A stretch of 64,000 bases of DNA from Turbatrix aceti. Taxonomy: Eukaryota; Nematoda; Chromadorea; Rhabditida; Panagrolaimidae. The notes below the pieces were generated by a model. That model was given only the letters and a program-made list of their open reading frames with translations. It did no database searches and was not told the DNA's origin. A program made the position numbers and the translations under genes. The stretch spans positions 9,246 through 73,245 of the forward strand of contig OZ017770.1 of assembly GCA_963969345.1 (NCBI GenBank), given 5' to 3'. Numbering within the stretch: the first letter of the stretch is position 1; each line of letters opens with the position of its first letter. Positions 1-12,651 of this stretch are shown here, piece after piece.

Positions 1-838
1 ATTCAATTATGTGTTCAATGTCAGTGGATCGTACTGACTGGATATCTGATAGTTGCGTTGAGTAATAAAATAGAAACAATTGATGCCACGAAGCGCTCAA
101 TAAAATTTTTTTATCTTTTGAATTACGTTGAGTCAAAGGGAAAAATTTTGTTGTCCATGTGAGTATAGCCTTAAGAAAAATGGTCCAATCTGTCTGGTTG
201 TTACAATTTGATTTATCGCTTTCGATTAGCTTTTGAATCGTAAAATTTTCTACTGCTCGATTTTTTGTTTCACTTTCTTCTGCATTTGCAAACAATAGTT
301 TGTTAGCCGACAATATTGGAACAAGAGATATAGGAGGAGGAGAATTCACTTGAATAGGCACTATTGAGAGCGATGGAACTACCATTGAATATGGTACCTT
401 GTCTTCCTGTGATGATGATTTTATGCCTATCTTGGAATATACGCTTCGCTCATTTTGAACAGCTAAAATTTTTTGATATTGTTTAGTTTAAAACATTTTA
501 CTTTGACAAACCATTACGATTCATTTGTACATACAAACATTTTTTAAATCGACAATGCTGACATTGGTTTCGTCTGCTAACATCTACGACGCAGTTCCCG
601 TTTTCTTTGCATTCGTATTTCAAGTTGCGACGGATCGACCTGCATATATGTATAATTGAAATTTAATAATTTGGCTATAAGGACATTACTTACCTTTTGA
701 AAAAACCCCTGCATCCATCACAACTTTGTACTCCATAGTGTCTGCCTGCAAGTATCTGTAAATATATTTTTTTTTAAATAAATTCTTACCGCTGGCACGA
801 TCTCCGCATACACGACAGAGCATCTCGTTGCGCAACAT
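1..838 (-). CDS. Nuclear hormone receptor (3' end beyond window)
   Basis: Ligand-regulated or orphan transcription factor of the nuclear receptor superfamily. Four exons join in phase (790-838, 694-745, 512-639, 1-462). The DNA-binding domain is complete: the first zinc finger reads [14 protein letters not shown], then the P-box [11 protein letters not shown], then a second finger with [19 protein letters not shown], followed by the usual extension ending AVQNER. The last exon runs through a Pro-rich hinge into the start of the ligand-binding domain ([15 protein letters not shown]), which continues off the window. The start at 838 is the first ATG after an in-frame stop near 896; further 5' exons in 839-1335 are possible. 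The family is certain; the subfamily is not (the P-box resembles NR2-type receptors). Confidence 0.9.
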
Positions 839-1335
839 TACACTAACTGCAATGCCGTTTGCAAGAACAATGCCGTTTGTGAAAGTAACACTCTAGCTTA
901 GCTAACTCTTCTGACAACTCTGAACTGAAGAACTTTAAAGTACCTTTGCAATATGCGTAAGTATGTACAGTAGATCCGCTTAAGTTGACAGTCTGCAAGT
1001 GGTGTCACAGACTGGGAAGCTCTTTTGAGCCTGCGTTTTCTGGCTTTGCCGACGATGAGAAAGATAGCCTGCATGCTGATGAACGAGACGGCAACAAAAA
1101 AGCCAGTATCAGAATTCTACGATATCCAGTTTCCGGTACGTATTGTGGGACAGCAAAATGAGAATCATGGGAGATGACCTCACATCGAAACGGACCAAGA
1201 CGAATTCTCACGGTCTCACTATTTGATACGTTTCCGATATGGTCGATCATTGGCACGTTTGGGAAACTGTTGCTCTTCCTCGGTCATAAATAGAAAAAAT
1301 GTTTCTTTAAATTTTTTTATTGTTGACGACTTATA
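839..1335. other. Gap, possible 5' exon of the nuclear receptor
   Basis: About 500 bp between the receptor DNA-binding exon and the stop of the channel gene. On the minus strand an ATG at 1287 opens a short charged reading frame (MTEEEQQFPKRANDR) that could be an A/B-domain exon, but I could not join it in phase to the zinc-finger exon with confidence. An 83-codon minus frame at 1005-1256 has no recognisable content. Confidence 0.3.
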
Positions 1336-3735
1336 TTAACTATCAAAGTCTAGCATGGGGTTCATGCATGTAGATTCGTCGCGTTGAGCTATACACAAAA
1401 CATACAAAACAAAAAAGCATATAAAAACAATTGGAGACATAAAGCGCGATACTGTGTCCAAACGATGATACAAATCGGTTAAACGCCGTTTTTCTGTCGT
1501 AAATATTTCTTTTATATAATCACTTTTTGCCCGATTGGCCTGTTTTTCCTAAAATAATTCATGTTGTTACGTTTCTATAGTTTGAAAAAAATACCATTGC
1601 ACGGCTGCGTTTGATTAAAGCTAACACAATAAGAGATTCCATAAGTGAAAGTAGAGAAAATGCTTTCATGACACCAAACCAGGTGTCCATTGATGTGAGA
1701 TAACTAGTACGAACACTCTGATCTCCTTTTTCCATTTGAACTAGTGTCAACAGCACAGTTATGGGAGTGATGATTCTGACATCTTCATAGTTATAAGGCA
1801 CGTAAGGCGCCACCCAAGCAAACATCATCGCTAAAAATCATCATTTTAATTGCACATAATTATGAAACAATGAATACCTAATGTTGACGGTACATATTTT
1901 TCAACAATATAACGAGAACCGTCTCTTTCGAGATCAAATCGAAGGCGTAGACACGAAGAAGGTACTGCAACAAAGAAAATAACATTTGGGATTAATAAAT
2001 TTTGTAACCTAATTTTCCTTCAGTGATGCATTCTTCTGTGTAGACGGCCTTTATTTGCAATTCTGGTAAAAATAGTCGGGCATTAAAGCGAATAGCGTTT
2101 GTGCTCCAAAAAAATCTGACATGGGATTCTGGATAAGCAACTGAAAATTATAATGTGGTTTGAAAATTTAAATGTTAATTTACTTGAACTAATTTGTAAA
2201 TCACACTGTTGACTATCATGAGGAAACCGGCAGAAAGTCATCACGCAACTAGGCCTTAGTGTTATTCTGAAAATCTTTTATTTGAATGTTTTTTTAACAG
2301 AGTGTCATAAATTATACCTTAGTGTATAAATAACTAAGCCAGTGGGCATGATGCGCATTCTGAAGTTTGGAAAAGATACTTCATGAAAAAATGCTTTTTT
2401 AGAATTTACGAAGTATGGATCAGGACGAAAAATTTTGTCCATAACTTCTTTTTCAAAAACGCGAATAGGTTTAGTGTAGTTATTTGCTAATCTGACATCA
2501 AACCAACGCATTTCCATTAAGAAGTCAATTGTGTATTCCATCTGTGAACTATCAAAGTTGGCCAAGTGAATGATCGTTAGACTCACTTTTACGTTGAGAG
2601 GTAAATCTAAAAGTAAAACGCTTGAAAATCGATTGCTACCTATGTGTTTTACCAGGAAAAACGATAGGCACACTTGTGTTATCGTAATTAGTTGATTTTA
2701 AGACTGGTAATAAAAAACTGGCTCCGTGGTCACTAAAAATCATTTAACTGTATTTTTTTGATCTTGAACATGATGGTTACCGATAGTATGATTCATAATC
2801 TTCTTCCATGTCCAAGTTTTCTAGGTTTGCTAACAACACCCTTAACTCATCATTTTTTCTGTGAAGTGAATCTTTGTGCAAAACCTGTGTTGGAATTATG
2901 GTATCTGCAAAAAATCGTTTTCCTTAAATTAATGTGTTTTTTGTTACTACCATTTTCATTGAAGAATAAATCACTTTCGTAATCGTAGGTCAGTGACTCG
3001 TTACTATATGTGTCGTTCGATTCCATAGCAACAGATTTCGACGGCTTTGTTATTATTGTTAAAATTTCAGAGTTATATGATATTGTATCCGTCGTTTCTT
3101 GATTTGTTGCGGACATTGTTGTGGTTTGAACTAAAGAAATTTGAGAATCATAAATTGTGACTCCAGTTTCTGAATAATCTTCGTCATCAATAGGGTAATG
3201 ACTATCAGTGCTGTATGCTGCTAGTGAATTATCCGTTGTTGAACGAATTTTTTGAATAGTACGCCCATGTTTCAAGGGAATAAGTAACGCTGCAAGATTC
3301 ATAAATGAAGAAACCATGTTTTCATTTATTTGGTGATTTGGTGTTACTAATGTAGTTGTCATCTTGAAAAGTGGTTTAGGAATGCTGTCTAGCAGAGAAT
3401 ATGGTGTTATTGTAATAATAGTGATATCATCCTCATCAGACTTATCAACGTTTTTCTTGATTGAATGTGATACTTGAGTAGTTGTAGTTGTGTGTATTTT
3501 CAGATGTTCAACATTATCAGGAAATGATGCGCGGAGATTTAAAAACGAGATCCATTTACCTTCTAAACAATATCAATGTAACAAATTTAATACAAAATTA
3601 GAAATACTCACTTGCATTTTTAAGAAAATTTACATGAACTTTTTTATTTTGTGTTTCAGTTGAACCACACCCACACGTGAAAATATACAGAAACAACCAA
3701 AGCTTCAATGCTTTGATACATGGAAATCTGTACAT
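1336..3735 (-). CDS. Cys-loop ligand-gated ion channel subunit
   Basis: Plasma-membrane pentameric channel subunit, 659 residues from ten exons (3612-3735, 2951-3562, 2781-2904, 2653-2732, 2318-2606, 2184-2266, 2009-2140, 1878-1964, 1595-1830, 1336-1548); the lengths sum to a multiple of three. Order: signal peptide (LKLWLFLYIFTCGCG), a Ser/Thr-rich stretch of about 250 residues not usual in the family, the extracellular domain (RWFDVRLANNYTKP, FHEVSFPNFRMRI), a canonical 13-residue Cys-loop (CVMTFCRFPHDSQQC), TM1 to TM3 and TM4 (VSRFMSPIVFICFFVLYVL). Sequence is closest to the glutamate/glycine/GABA anion-channel branch. At the intracellular mouth of TM2 the anion signature PAR is replaced by DVR, keeping only the arginine, so ion selectivity cannot be assumed. 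Transcribed away from the UGT gene. Confidence 0.93.
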
Positions 3736-4740
3736 TGCAATACAATGAAAAAAATTATAATTCCAAAATAATCATTCATTACGCTGCGCATCGAAGAAGT
3801 CAATTTGATTGAGGCATACAATCTTAATCAAGGCAATACACCAATATACCTAGAAACCACAGACAATATTGAACGGTACATTCATGACATAGAAGTGCTA
3901 AAATAGAGTTTGCGTCAATTTACAAATTACTACGGCTAAATGAAGCGGAAAATGAGGGTTTATACGTTATGTGTAAACGCGTTATCAACTTCATTTACTT
4001 CGGTATGGAAAAATTTATCAAACATAAAACAATGTATTGCAATTTAACAAGTTTTATTTAAATTACAAAAAAAAGCAATGACGCAACATTTTTACAAAGC
4101 CATCAAAGATTTATTGCGCGCAAAATGCATAAAATCTAATAAAGGTAGTCGTCCTTGATAAATTTAAAACTATTGATTTGTGATTAGGTACAGACCAATT
4201 TTAGACGACTTGTTTTAACCACCAGTTGAATAGACGTCACATCGTTTTCAAATAAGAAAAACCTACAATTGGTGAAAACAAAAAAAACGTTTTTATCACT
4301 TTGAATTATTTTTAAAAAGTTTAACAATGCTACCTTTCGCTAACCTTTGTGTTGTTGAAATTGAAACGACATTGTCGCAACAAATTTGCTTCAGTCATAT
4401 AGACAGTTTGAATTAATGAAATACATATATTTAAATTAAAAATTATTGAAAAAAACGCAAAATTCGTATTTTAAACACATTTCTTTGCTCTACATTTTTA
4501 ATTTTTTTGTTTTACTTTTATTGATAAACCTAATTTCTTTATCATTTGTTTCCAAGATTCTTTTTCCAATCGTAGTTTTTTAGTTTTCATACATTTTCAT
4601 AAAGACTGTTTATGCGATCTATAATTACTGCCTTGTTTGCACATTTATATGATTTGTTTGAATGAAGCAAAGTGCTGCATTCACTTAATCATTGCTCTGT
4701 TTGCTCATTCTTATCGGCAGCGAGACTGAGAAATAGTGCG
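3736..4740. other. Divergent intergenic region
   Basis: About 1 kb of AT-rich sequence between two genes transcribed in opposite directions, so it should hold both promoters. I see no coding exon, RNA gene or strong repeat. An in-frame ATG at 4672 precedes the chosen UGT start at 4741. Confidence 0.6.
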
Positions 4741-6471
4741 ATGTTATTTTGTATCAGTGTGAATTTAAAATTCTTTACTCTGTTTTTGCTATTTGGCACA
4801 AAAATATGTCAAAGCGCAAAGATTTTGATTTACACACCTTCAATTAGTCGCAGCCACATTGTTATGAGTGGTCGCATAGCAGACATTTTAGTCAAATCGG
4901 GTCATGATGTTGTACTTTTTATACCGGAATATGATCCGGATGTTAAACTAAATGGTACCAAGCTGGCAAAAATATGGCGGATGACCAACATTTCAAGGGC
5001 ATACATTGATGGAATAAAATCAATCGAAAATGACCTTTTCAATTCGCCAACATTAGGTTACAACGAGCGCTTTGTTTTTGAAGATACTGTTGGCGATATG
5101 TGTGAAGGTAAACATGTTTTGATATTTCCTCCAAAAAAATAAGCTTTCAGCTGTCATGACTCGTCACAATGAGTTAGAAATTATAAGAAACTACAATTTT
5201 GATCTTGCAATAACAGAATGTCTGGATCTTTGCGGTGTCGGAATTGTACGGTATCTCGGGATATCAAACCACATTTGGCATAGCACAACGCCATTACATG
5301 ATTATGTGACATTCAACATGGGAATTCCTTATCCCCTAAGTTACATTCCAACAAGCGAAGAAAATTTTGCAGGGCCCAAGATGACATTATTCGAACGTGC
5401 AAAAAATTTTTACATGTATTTTGTTGCACTTAAGCTTCATCACTACGGAACTGAAAAATCTACTATTACTCTTCGTAAATATGCAGGTAAAAATTTCCCC
5501 CATGTACGCGACATTGCAGCAGAATCATCAATTGTCATTGTTAACAGTGACGAGTTTTGGGATGCGGCAAGGCCAGTTTTGCACAAATTTATATATATTG
5601 GTGGCCTTGGAATGGAACCTGCAAAATCAATCAACGAGGTTAGTGTATTGCCTATCTTTTCTTACATAAGCAATGTTTGTAGCCGTTTCTATCGCTATTG
5701 GAAAATCCTGATAAAAAAGGAGTGATTCTTTTTTCTTTGGGCACAGTTGCACCAACTTCGGGTCTGTCCAGCAAATTAAAATCAGCATTAGTGCAAACCT
5801 TTGCTTATTTTTCTGACTATCAATTTATTGTTAAAATAGACAAAGGAGACGAAGAATGGAAATTTCTTGCTAAACAAAGTGAAAATAACATCTTCACGAC
5901 ACATTGGATGCCTCAATCCGACATTTTAGGTAAGTAATCGGCGTATATAAATTCTGTTTTGTGTACTATTTGTTTAGGACATCGTAATCTAAAGCTTTTT
6001 ATAACACATGGTGGATTGAACAGCCTTCTTGAAGCCTCAGTTAATGGAATTCCATTAATTGTTATACCATTGTTTGCTGATCAATACCGAAATTCAAAAA
6101 ACGTCGAATATAGAGAACTTGGTATTATTGTCAACAAATTGCGCTTGGCGACAAATGATTTAAAACTTGCAATATCTACAGTGCTCTACAATAACTCGTA
6201 CCGAACAAAAGCTAAGCGTATTCAACATCTAATGCAAAACAAACCATTTAAGCCAGAAGATCTTTTGATTAAATGGGTTAACTTTGTATGCGCTACTGGC
6301 AGTTTACCCGAACTGACACCAGAAAGTGTACACCTTACATTCGTGCAGTATTACTTTATTGATGTTGTGCTTCTATTTATAGTTCTTCCTTTATTGACAA
6401 CTTTTGCTCTCGTATATTTAACAGTCAGGCGTTATTTTTCAACCTCAGATGTCAAAATCAAGCTAAATTAA
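4741..6471 (+). CDS. UDP-glycosyltransferase (UGT)
   Basis: Membrane-bound enzyme that transfers a sugar from a UDP-sugar to small lipophilic acceptors in the ER lumen, a detoxification role in nematodes. Four exons (4741-5107, 5151-5638, 5683-5929, 5978-6471) give 531 residues, the usual UGT length. Seen: signal peptide (FFTLFLLFGTKICQS), N-terminal acceptor domain (ILIYTPSISRSHIVMSGRIA), donor-binding signature in exon 4 (FITHGGLNSLLEA...PLFADQYRN), and one C-terminal TM helix (VVLLFIVLPLLTTFALVYL) with a short polar tail. Start at 4741 is preferred over 4672 because it puts the signal peptide at the N-terminus. Converges on the anoctamin gene, with 77 bp between stops. Confidence 0.93.
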
Positions 6472-6548
6472 TTTAATACTACTAAAATGTTTTTTTTCCA
6501 CTGCAACCTTTTTACCTGTCATTAATAATAATTGCACAACACTCTTAA

Positions 6549-9500
6549 CTAAAAATCTGATTTGCGGGACGACGGTGCACAGCTATGATTATCGCGACGA
6601 CGGCGCTGAATAAGCTTGTCATTAATTTCATTTTTACGCGAATTAAAAACTGTGTGATCATCCTGAGTATCATCCATTTTATCTATGTTGTTATTTTCCA
6701 GTAATCGAGAGTCTTTCTGCAAAACAAAAATAATAAAGCATAAAAAAGTAATAAATACTGACTTTGAATGCTTCTCGTCGAAAATGTTCTACACGTGCTG
6801 TCTCAATACGCACCCAAAGCGGAATGTCTGGAATGGCCAAATTAACACCCGCTTTGACAGCCAACACAAGATGTTCCAAAAATACGATTAAAAAAATCTA
6901 GAAAACTTATTTGTGTAGATATCAAAAACAATTGTTTTCGATTACCTGTCCGGTGTATGACATGTTCGGCCACACACGTTGAACTAAACCCGATTGGCCA
7001 ATTAACGCACAATTCACGACAACTCCAGCAATACCCATGAGCTAAATTTTATAAAGCATCATCACAAAAAACCCATTATTAAAAATTCACCTCCATTGCT
7101 TTTTGCCAAGCTCCAATCGACTTAACCCGGCGACCAAAAGGTCTTTGCACCGTGTTACACAACTAAAAAACAATCACGTAATAATGTAACGTAACTATTA
7201 CGAAACCACGAATTAGACAAGACAGTGACGATTCGTGACTCTTTGTATGTATATGAGGGTTTTCGATCGCTCTTAAAATCGTTCCGCTCTTCGGGGGGGG
7301 GCGAGCGAGTGGTAAAAGACAAAAAATAAGGAGCGGGAGCGAAGCGAGCGAGAATATAAAAAAAAAGCGGGAGCGGAGCGAGCGGAAATAATTTAGAAAA
7401 AAAAGAGCGGGAGCGGAGCGAGCGCATAAATCTTGAAGGAGCAAGAGGCGAAGGCAAATTGAGTTAAAACAAACACTAACAAGGTATGGCAATTTGTCTG
7501 ATTTTTTACCATTTCCGTTCACTTTCGGGTAGATTTGTCGCTAAAATTTGTCTAAACACCTGAAAAACCTTTAAATTTGAACTTTTGCACCCAATTTAGC
7601 TAAAAATTTTTTAAATTTTACTTGGAGCGCTGGCGATTTTTGTTCCGTTCCCGCCCTGCTCATGAGCGGGAGCGCAGCGAGCGATAGAATTAAAAAAAAT
7701 AACTAGCACGAACGGTGCGCGCGCAAAAAAACTAAAATTAAATGAGCGGGAGCGGAGCGAGCGGTGGAAAAGGAAAAAAAATAAAAGAGCGGGAGCGGAG
7801 CGAGCGGTACAAAAAGTCAAATTAGAAAACCCTGCAAGATAGAAAACCCTGATGTATATATGTATATGTCTAAGGCGGTAAAAAAAAACTATTATAAAAA
7901 CTTACTTTGAATGCATCCACTCTTATTTCAATAAGATTATTTATCAACGCACATGCTGCAGCAAGTGGAAATGCGGGTGAAAATAACAACACGTATCCAA
8001 ACTCTATGAACATTTCCAAGTAATCGTCCAAAGGTCTAGCGTAAACAGCCATAAGTGATTGCAATTCGGCATCAGTGACTTCAAAGGCTGTAAGAAACTT
8101 TTGTCTAACGGCAAAAAATAAGCACTCACAATCTGTATTCACCGGCGTTCGGGGAGAAACGGTGCCCTCGCTGTTATCTAGTGATGTTGTGCGATGACGA
8201 AGAAATTGACTATTTCCATCAACATTTAATTCATTATTTTGTTGCAGTGGAAAACCTGTTTCATGAAAAACAACCTCGCTGTATCGCTTTCTGGCTGCTT
8301 CCACGTGTTTTTGTAAAGAATGGTCACTCATTGAACGTGTCAGTTGATATGTCAATTTCGCTACTTTGAACTTGTCATAGACGACCGGTACTGCAATTTC
8401 CAAAACGTTTTGCATAAGTTGTCGTGTTATAAGTAACGTTGCAAGTGTCTAAGCAGTGCATCATTGTTATAAAAAAAATACACATCAAAGTCTAATGACT
8501 CACTTCTTGAAGACGTTTCATATCATTCAAATAAAACGCAATGTAAAAAAGCGATCCAAATGCACTGACACATTGATACAATACAACTTTTTGTATCAAA
8601 TAACTTTCATATTCATCGTCAGTTCTGTAGTTTTCCAAGTCGTTTAAAAATATTGCTAGTTTGCGGTATAAAAAGTCTCCTGATTGAATAATAAAAGCAT
8701 ATATAACGACAGGAACATAAGGAATCCATTGAAAATAAAACGAATCACCAAAATAGTGATCCGCTATGTCTTGAAGTTGTAACAAGCAGAAAACCGTTAA
8801 AAAAATAATTATAAAACAAATACCTGTAATTGGATAACCTATGCAATAACGAATAAATGCTTGTTTCCAAAATGAACTAAATTGTTGTAAACGACCTGTT
8901 ACAGGATTGGGTGCAAAAAAGTCGCCTTTAAAAGCAGGTCTTGGTTCGTCTAGTAAATCATCATTCTGGAGTTCGTATGTTCCCCATTTGAATGCCAACT
9001 CAGCTTGTTGACGTTTCCACATTTCAAGATATGTTGTAGACCAGATGCAGTTTACAAGAGCAAAAAGCACAAAACATATGTCAGAAAACAGCTTAAAACG
9101 AAATATAAATAATTTTTTCTTGAATATGGTTAAAACGTTACCGATTGATTGTCGTCATGACTAAATTTAAATCCTCCAACACAATACATTATTATACCAA
9201 TGGTCGCTGGTGCACAAAACGCTGTTGTTAAATGACCTAACCATGCAAAATACATCGCTATTTCGGTACCAAAATAATTCTTGACATCATCAAGTGGCTG
9301 ACTATCTAATGGTGCAAAAACCCAATTTTTCTGAAGCTCGCTTAATTGATCGCTTTGATGCATTGGCAGCATGCATTCGATGATGCTTTGAGAGCACAAG
9401 GAGACAACTAAAATGTTATGTGACATTTTCGACTAACTAAAATCGACAGACTTACTAAATGTACTTCCTTCAGATACGATGACTTCAAAATTTTCGTTCG

Positions 9501-10246
9501 CGTTTAAAGATCCGAATACAAATTTCCCCGGTGATGGTGCTTTGATTAGATAAAGAATTTGTCGTACAATCATTGATTTCTCCATACTTGTAAAAAAGGT
9601 ATTCACACTTTGAAGACCTTGAAAACATTGAGCTTCATCGAATGTAAAATTTTTCATTCCGCCTCCAAAACTTGCTTTTACGGGTTTTTTTAAGTGACAT
9701 AATTCTGCTCCCTTGAGTAAGCTAGTATAGTTGGCCGTAATATATAATCCGTAAACTTTTGTCAATGAATGATGTCGAATTTTGATATCAAAATTTGGTT
9801 CAGCTTTTTTGATCTGACAATGTATTTAGTTTACAACAACAAAAATTAAAAACATTACCACGTCACGAATCCAAAAAACAAGTTCTCGCAGTATTTTTTC
9901 GTTTCTTTGTTTTTTTACTGTAATTAACAAATCGCATGGCCGTAGAGTAGTAGCACATCGCCAAAGATCGGAACTTAATGCCAATCGTTGAGTTTCAGTG
10001 ATACCGTCCTGTATTATACACCCGAGACGATGCTGAAGCATATGCTGTGCTGAAAATAGTCTGCGTTTTATATTTTTGTTATATTATTTTGTGTCGACAT
10101 GACTAACAAAATACGCAATGACAAACACAATAGAAACAACACAATTTTTGGTGTGAAACACCGCGGAAAAAAATTGGTTATAAAAAGTGTACACTTACAA
10201 ATTTGACTATTTTTATTATTTTAACAATTCGCGCAATGACTTCCAT
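6549..10246 (-). CDS. Anoctamin / TMEM16 family protein, ANO8/ANO10-like
   Basis: Multi-pass membrane protein of the TMEM16 family (Ca2+-activated chloride channels or lipid scramblases; ANO8/10-like members act at ER contacts). Family blocks in order: [17 protein letters not shown] (about 9250), the ANO10-type [17 protein letters not shown] (about 8990), [20 protein letters not shown] and [12 protein letters not shown] (about 7900-8020), [19 protein letters not shown] (about 7110), and the C-terminal [19 protein letters not shown] (about 6800). The tail is basic and polar and ends at 6549-6551. The 5' end is uncertain: ATG at 10041 or an upstream short exon from 10246. The intron between 7164 and 7903 is much longer than the rest because a transposon has landed in it. 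Confidence 0.88.
7255..7851. mobile_element. hAT-like non-autonomous element in anoctamin intron (GAGCGG family)
   Basis: 597 bp flanked by a perfect 8-bp direct repeat ATGTATAT (7247-7254 and 7852-7859). Termini are inverted: (C)AGGGTTTTCG on the left and GAAAACCCTG on the right. The interior carries at least six copies of a word close to GAGCGGGAGCGGAGCGAGCG separated by A/T runs. Related sequence recurs at 40806-41135 and 41450-41700. No transposase frame. Confidence 0.85.
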
Positions 10247-10503
10247 CGAAAACTATTGTGCCTAAAATAGCCAGTATACTACTTGGTTCGTGGTTGCAAG
10301 AAAGTGTCACAAGGCCTTTTAGTGCAGCCTCCTTGCGTTTTTCCTCACATCAGAGGCAAGTCACTTTGGCTTATTCATATACAATGCGCGTGCACACACT
10401 GCATAACTGACACGTGTGCCTTTTGCTGCCAATAAAAGTGCCATCTTTCTTTTTTGTTACTGGCCATAATAATTTAATGTAACACAAAAATGCTACGCTG
10501 ATG

Positions 10504-10730
10504 TCATACATTACAATGAAAGTTGCAACAATGTGCTTTATTTTTCGCTGAAACAAAAAACATGTTTGTGTACAACATAAAAACAACTTACAGCCCAAAA
10601 AGTGGGTAAAAACATATGGCCATGCTAGTTTGTGATTTGCAATGGACGAGTCATCAAATGATGGTGAAGGAAATACAAACGTTTTTTCTGAATGTTTTGT
10701 TATTAGACTACTACTCCGTATTCTTTTCAT
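10504..10730 (-). CDS. Possible two-exon small gene, 60 residues
   Basis: ATG at 10730; exon 10592-10730 splices in phase (gtaag donor, tttcag acceptor) to 10504-10547. The product starts MKRIRSSSLITKHSEK and ends with HCCNFHCNV. An aromatic-aromatic-Cys-Cys spacing (AWPYVFTHFLG then HCCNFHC) faintly recalls a BED-type zinc finger, which would fit a hAT transposon remnant, but this is a guess. It may not be a gene. Confidence 0.2.
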
Positions 10731-11065
10731 ATTGCAATGAAAAACATACTGCTTGATAAATAAGAAAAGCTGCTCTTTTATTTGTTTTGATTCACTGGAA
10801 TATACCTGACAACTGTTGTTATTTTTGCACTTTTCACGAAAACTTATAACAAAGTTTATGAACAACAACAAAGATATCGCACCAAAGTGTAGAAAATGCC
10901 TACTACAAAGGATAATACAATGCTTATCATGGCTACCCTGAAACGTTAATACAAAATTAATTTAAATATTTTAAAATGATACTAAAAACATTTCTTACAC
11001 AAGCCAGATTTTAAAATTTGGACAACAATACAGATTTGGAAGAGGTTCAGATGTGTCTTCACAGC

Positions 11066-11580
11066 ACATTGATTAAGTTTGAGCCCATGGTGGTGATACT
11101 TGTATCGATCACTTTTGTGATATAACGGTTTACAATATGACCATTTTGCCTTGTGTCGTCGGGACCATCTGAGTACAGCGATATTGCCCCAAATGTTTTT
11201 TATTGTACTCATTTGGCTCCGCAGGGGTCAAATAACAAAAAAAACTAGCCATATATCACTAATCAACGATGCCCAAAGGCAAGGATACCCTATGGTAGAA
11301 CAAGGAACACTCTGCGCGCACGCGCGCATAGTGTTACCCTAGGTTTTTATGAAGCAAAAGGAGTACGTCGACGAGAACTTCAATATCACTATTGCCACTT
11401 ACTTTTTTTTGTTTTTTGAGCCCTGCGGAGCCAAATGAGTACAATAAAAAACATTTGGGGCAATATCGCTGTACTCAGATGGTCCCGACGACACACGCCA
11501 AAATGGTCATATTGTAAACCGTTATATCACAAAAGTGATCGATACAAGTATCACCACCATGGGCTCAAACTTAATCAATG
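11066..11580. mobile_element. Foldback element with about 160-bp inverted arms
   Basis: The left arm (about 11066-11226) is nearly the exact reverse complement of the right arm (about 11418-11580), starting CATTGATTAAGTTTGAGC and ending with its complement. A unique centre of about 190 bp lies between. No reading frame of note. Flanking direct repeats are not obvious. Confidence 0.8.
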
Positions 11581-11884
11581 AGTGTGTAGAAGGTGCGTAG
11601 AATGCCAAAATACGGAATAACTTTCCCAGTTTTGAGAAAGGCACAACGGTTTTTTCATGCAATAGCATTTTCTCTGCGTTGTAGCGCAGCGCTCTGATGA
11701 GTTATCAATTAGGTCAAAAATGCATTTGAATTGTCGGACTTTGCTTGTTAAGAGTGGTGAATGGCAAAACTAAGAAAAAATTATGAATACCCGAAAAATG
11801 ACGCCAAATAGACATCACTTTCAAAAAAACGCGCAAAAATGCCAACGCGCTTCGTGTCGGGATTTTTTCGCGTAGTGCCCCGGT

Positions 11885-12193
11885 TCCCATACTCCAATAC
11901 CTTAGTTTGAAAATTTAAAAATGGTAGTTTGAACCGTGATTAACGCATAAAAACATTACTATCGAAATCTTTTATCAATGCATATAGGTTTTTTCTTATT
12001 ATTGAATTGTGCTTGTCTCAAAAAAGTGTCATTGAAACAAAAATGCGCCTTTTTTTTTAATTTTGATCCCCAAATCTCCCGGGAAATTACTTTTCAGCGG
12101 GGGAATCCCCGGGGATCCCGGGATGATCCCTCGGGAAATCCCCGGGGATAATCCCCCGGGAATCCCGAGAACATCCCCCGTGTCGCCACCCTG
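11885..12193. mobile_element. Copy of the GGGGATCCCC-rich element (family of 52690-53805)
   Basis: The right end is GTGTCGCCACCCTG, the inverse of the CGGGGTGGCGACAC end at 52690. It shares the internal TACTCCAATACCTTAG block and the word CCCGGGGAT repeated several times. The left end is degraded, so the boundary is approximate. Confidence 0.7.
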
Positions 12194-12651
12194 ATTGTAA
12201 CCTTACTTATACATTTTCAGTAATACTAAAACACGTTTCTGCATCCGTTTCTGCAATATTTGTCATTAAAAAATATCACGAAAATTTTTTATTCAAGTTA
12301 TTTGGCATTAACACTAACACTGAACTTCCGACAACCCTATTATTTTGTCGAATGGTATGCAGTTGCGTCCGGTTAGGGTTTGATTGATTGCAAATTGCCG
12401 CCAAATCCGGAATCATTAAAAATGTCATCTTAAAAAGAAAGAGTATATCCAGTTTTAGTGACCGGCTTAGGGTGTGAAAAGAAAAGCGCATGGCAGGATT
12501 TAGAATTTTTACTAACAAATAAGGTTATATTTTGGATGAGCATGCCTTTGTTGTCACAATATAGGCGGAGAAATGGATCAGACCTATCATAATAAGTATT
12601 AGGGTTTTATGAGCTTTAAACGTGCTGTTAAAAGTGGTAACGAAACTTAAC

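Noticed and set aside
7155..7820. Long minus-strand frames rich in Arg, Ser and Phe
   Set aside because: They translate the GAGCGG repeat of a transposable element inside the anoctamin intron; the same peptide-like pattern recurs at 40737-41069 and 41529-41765 for the same reason.
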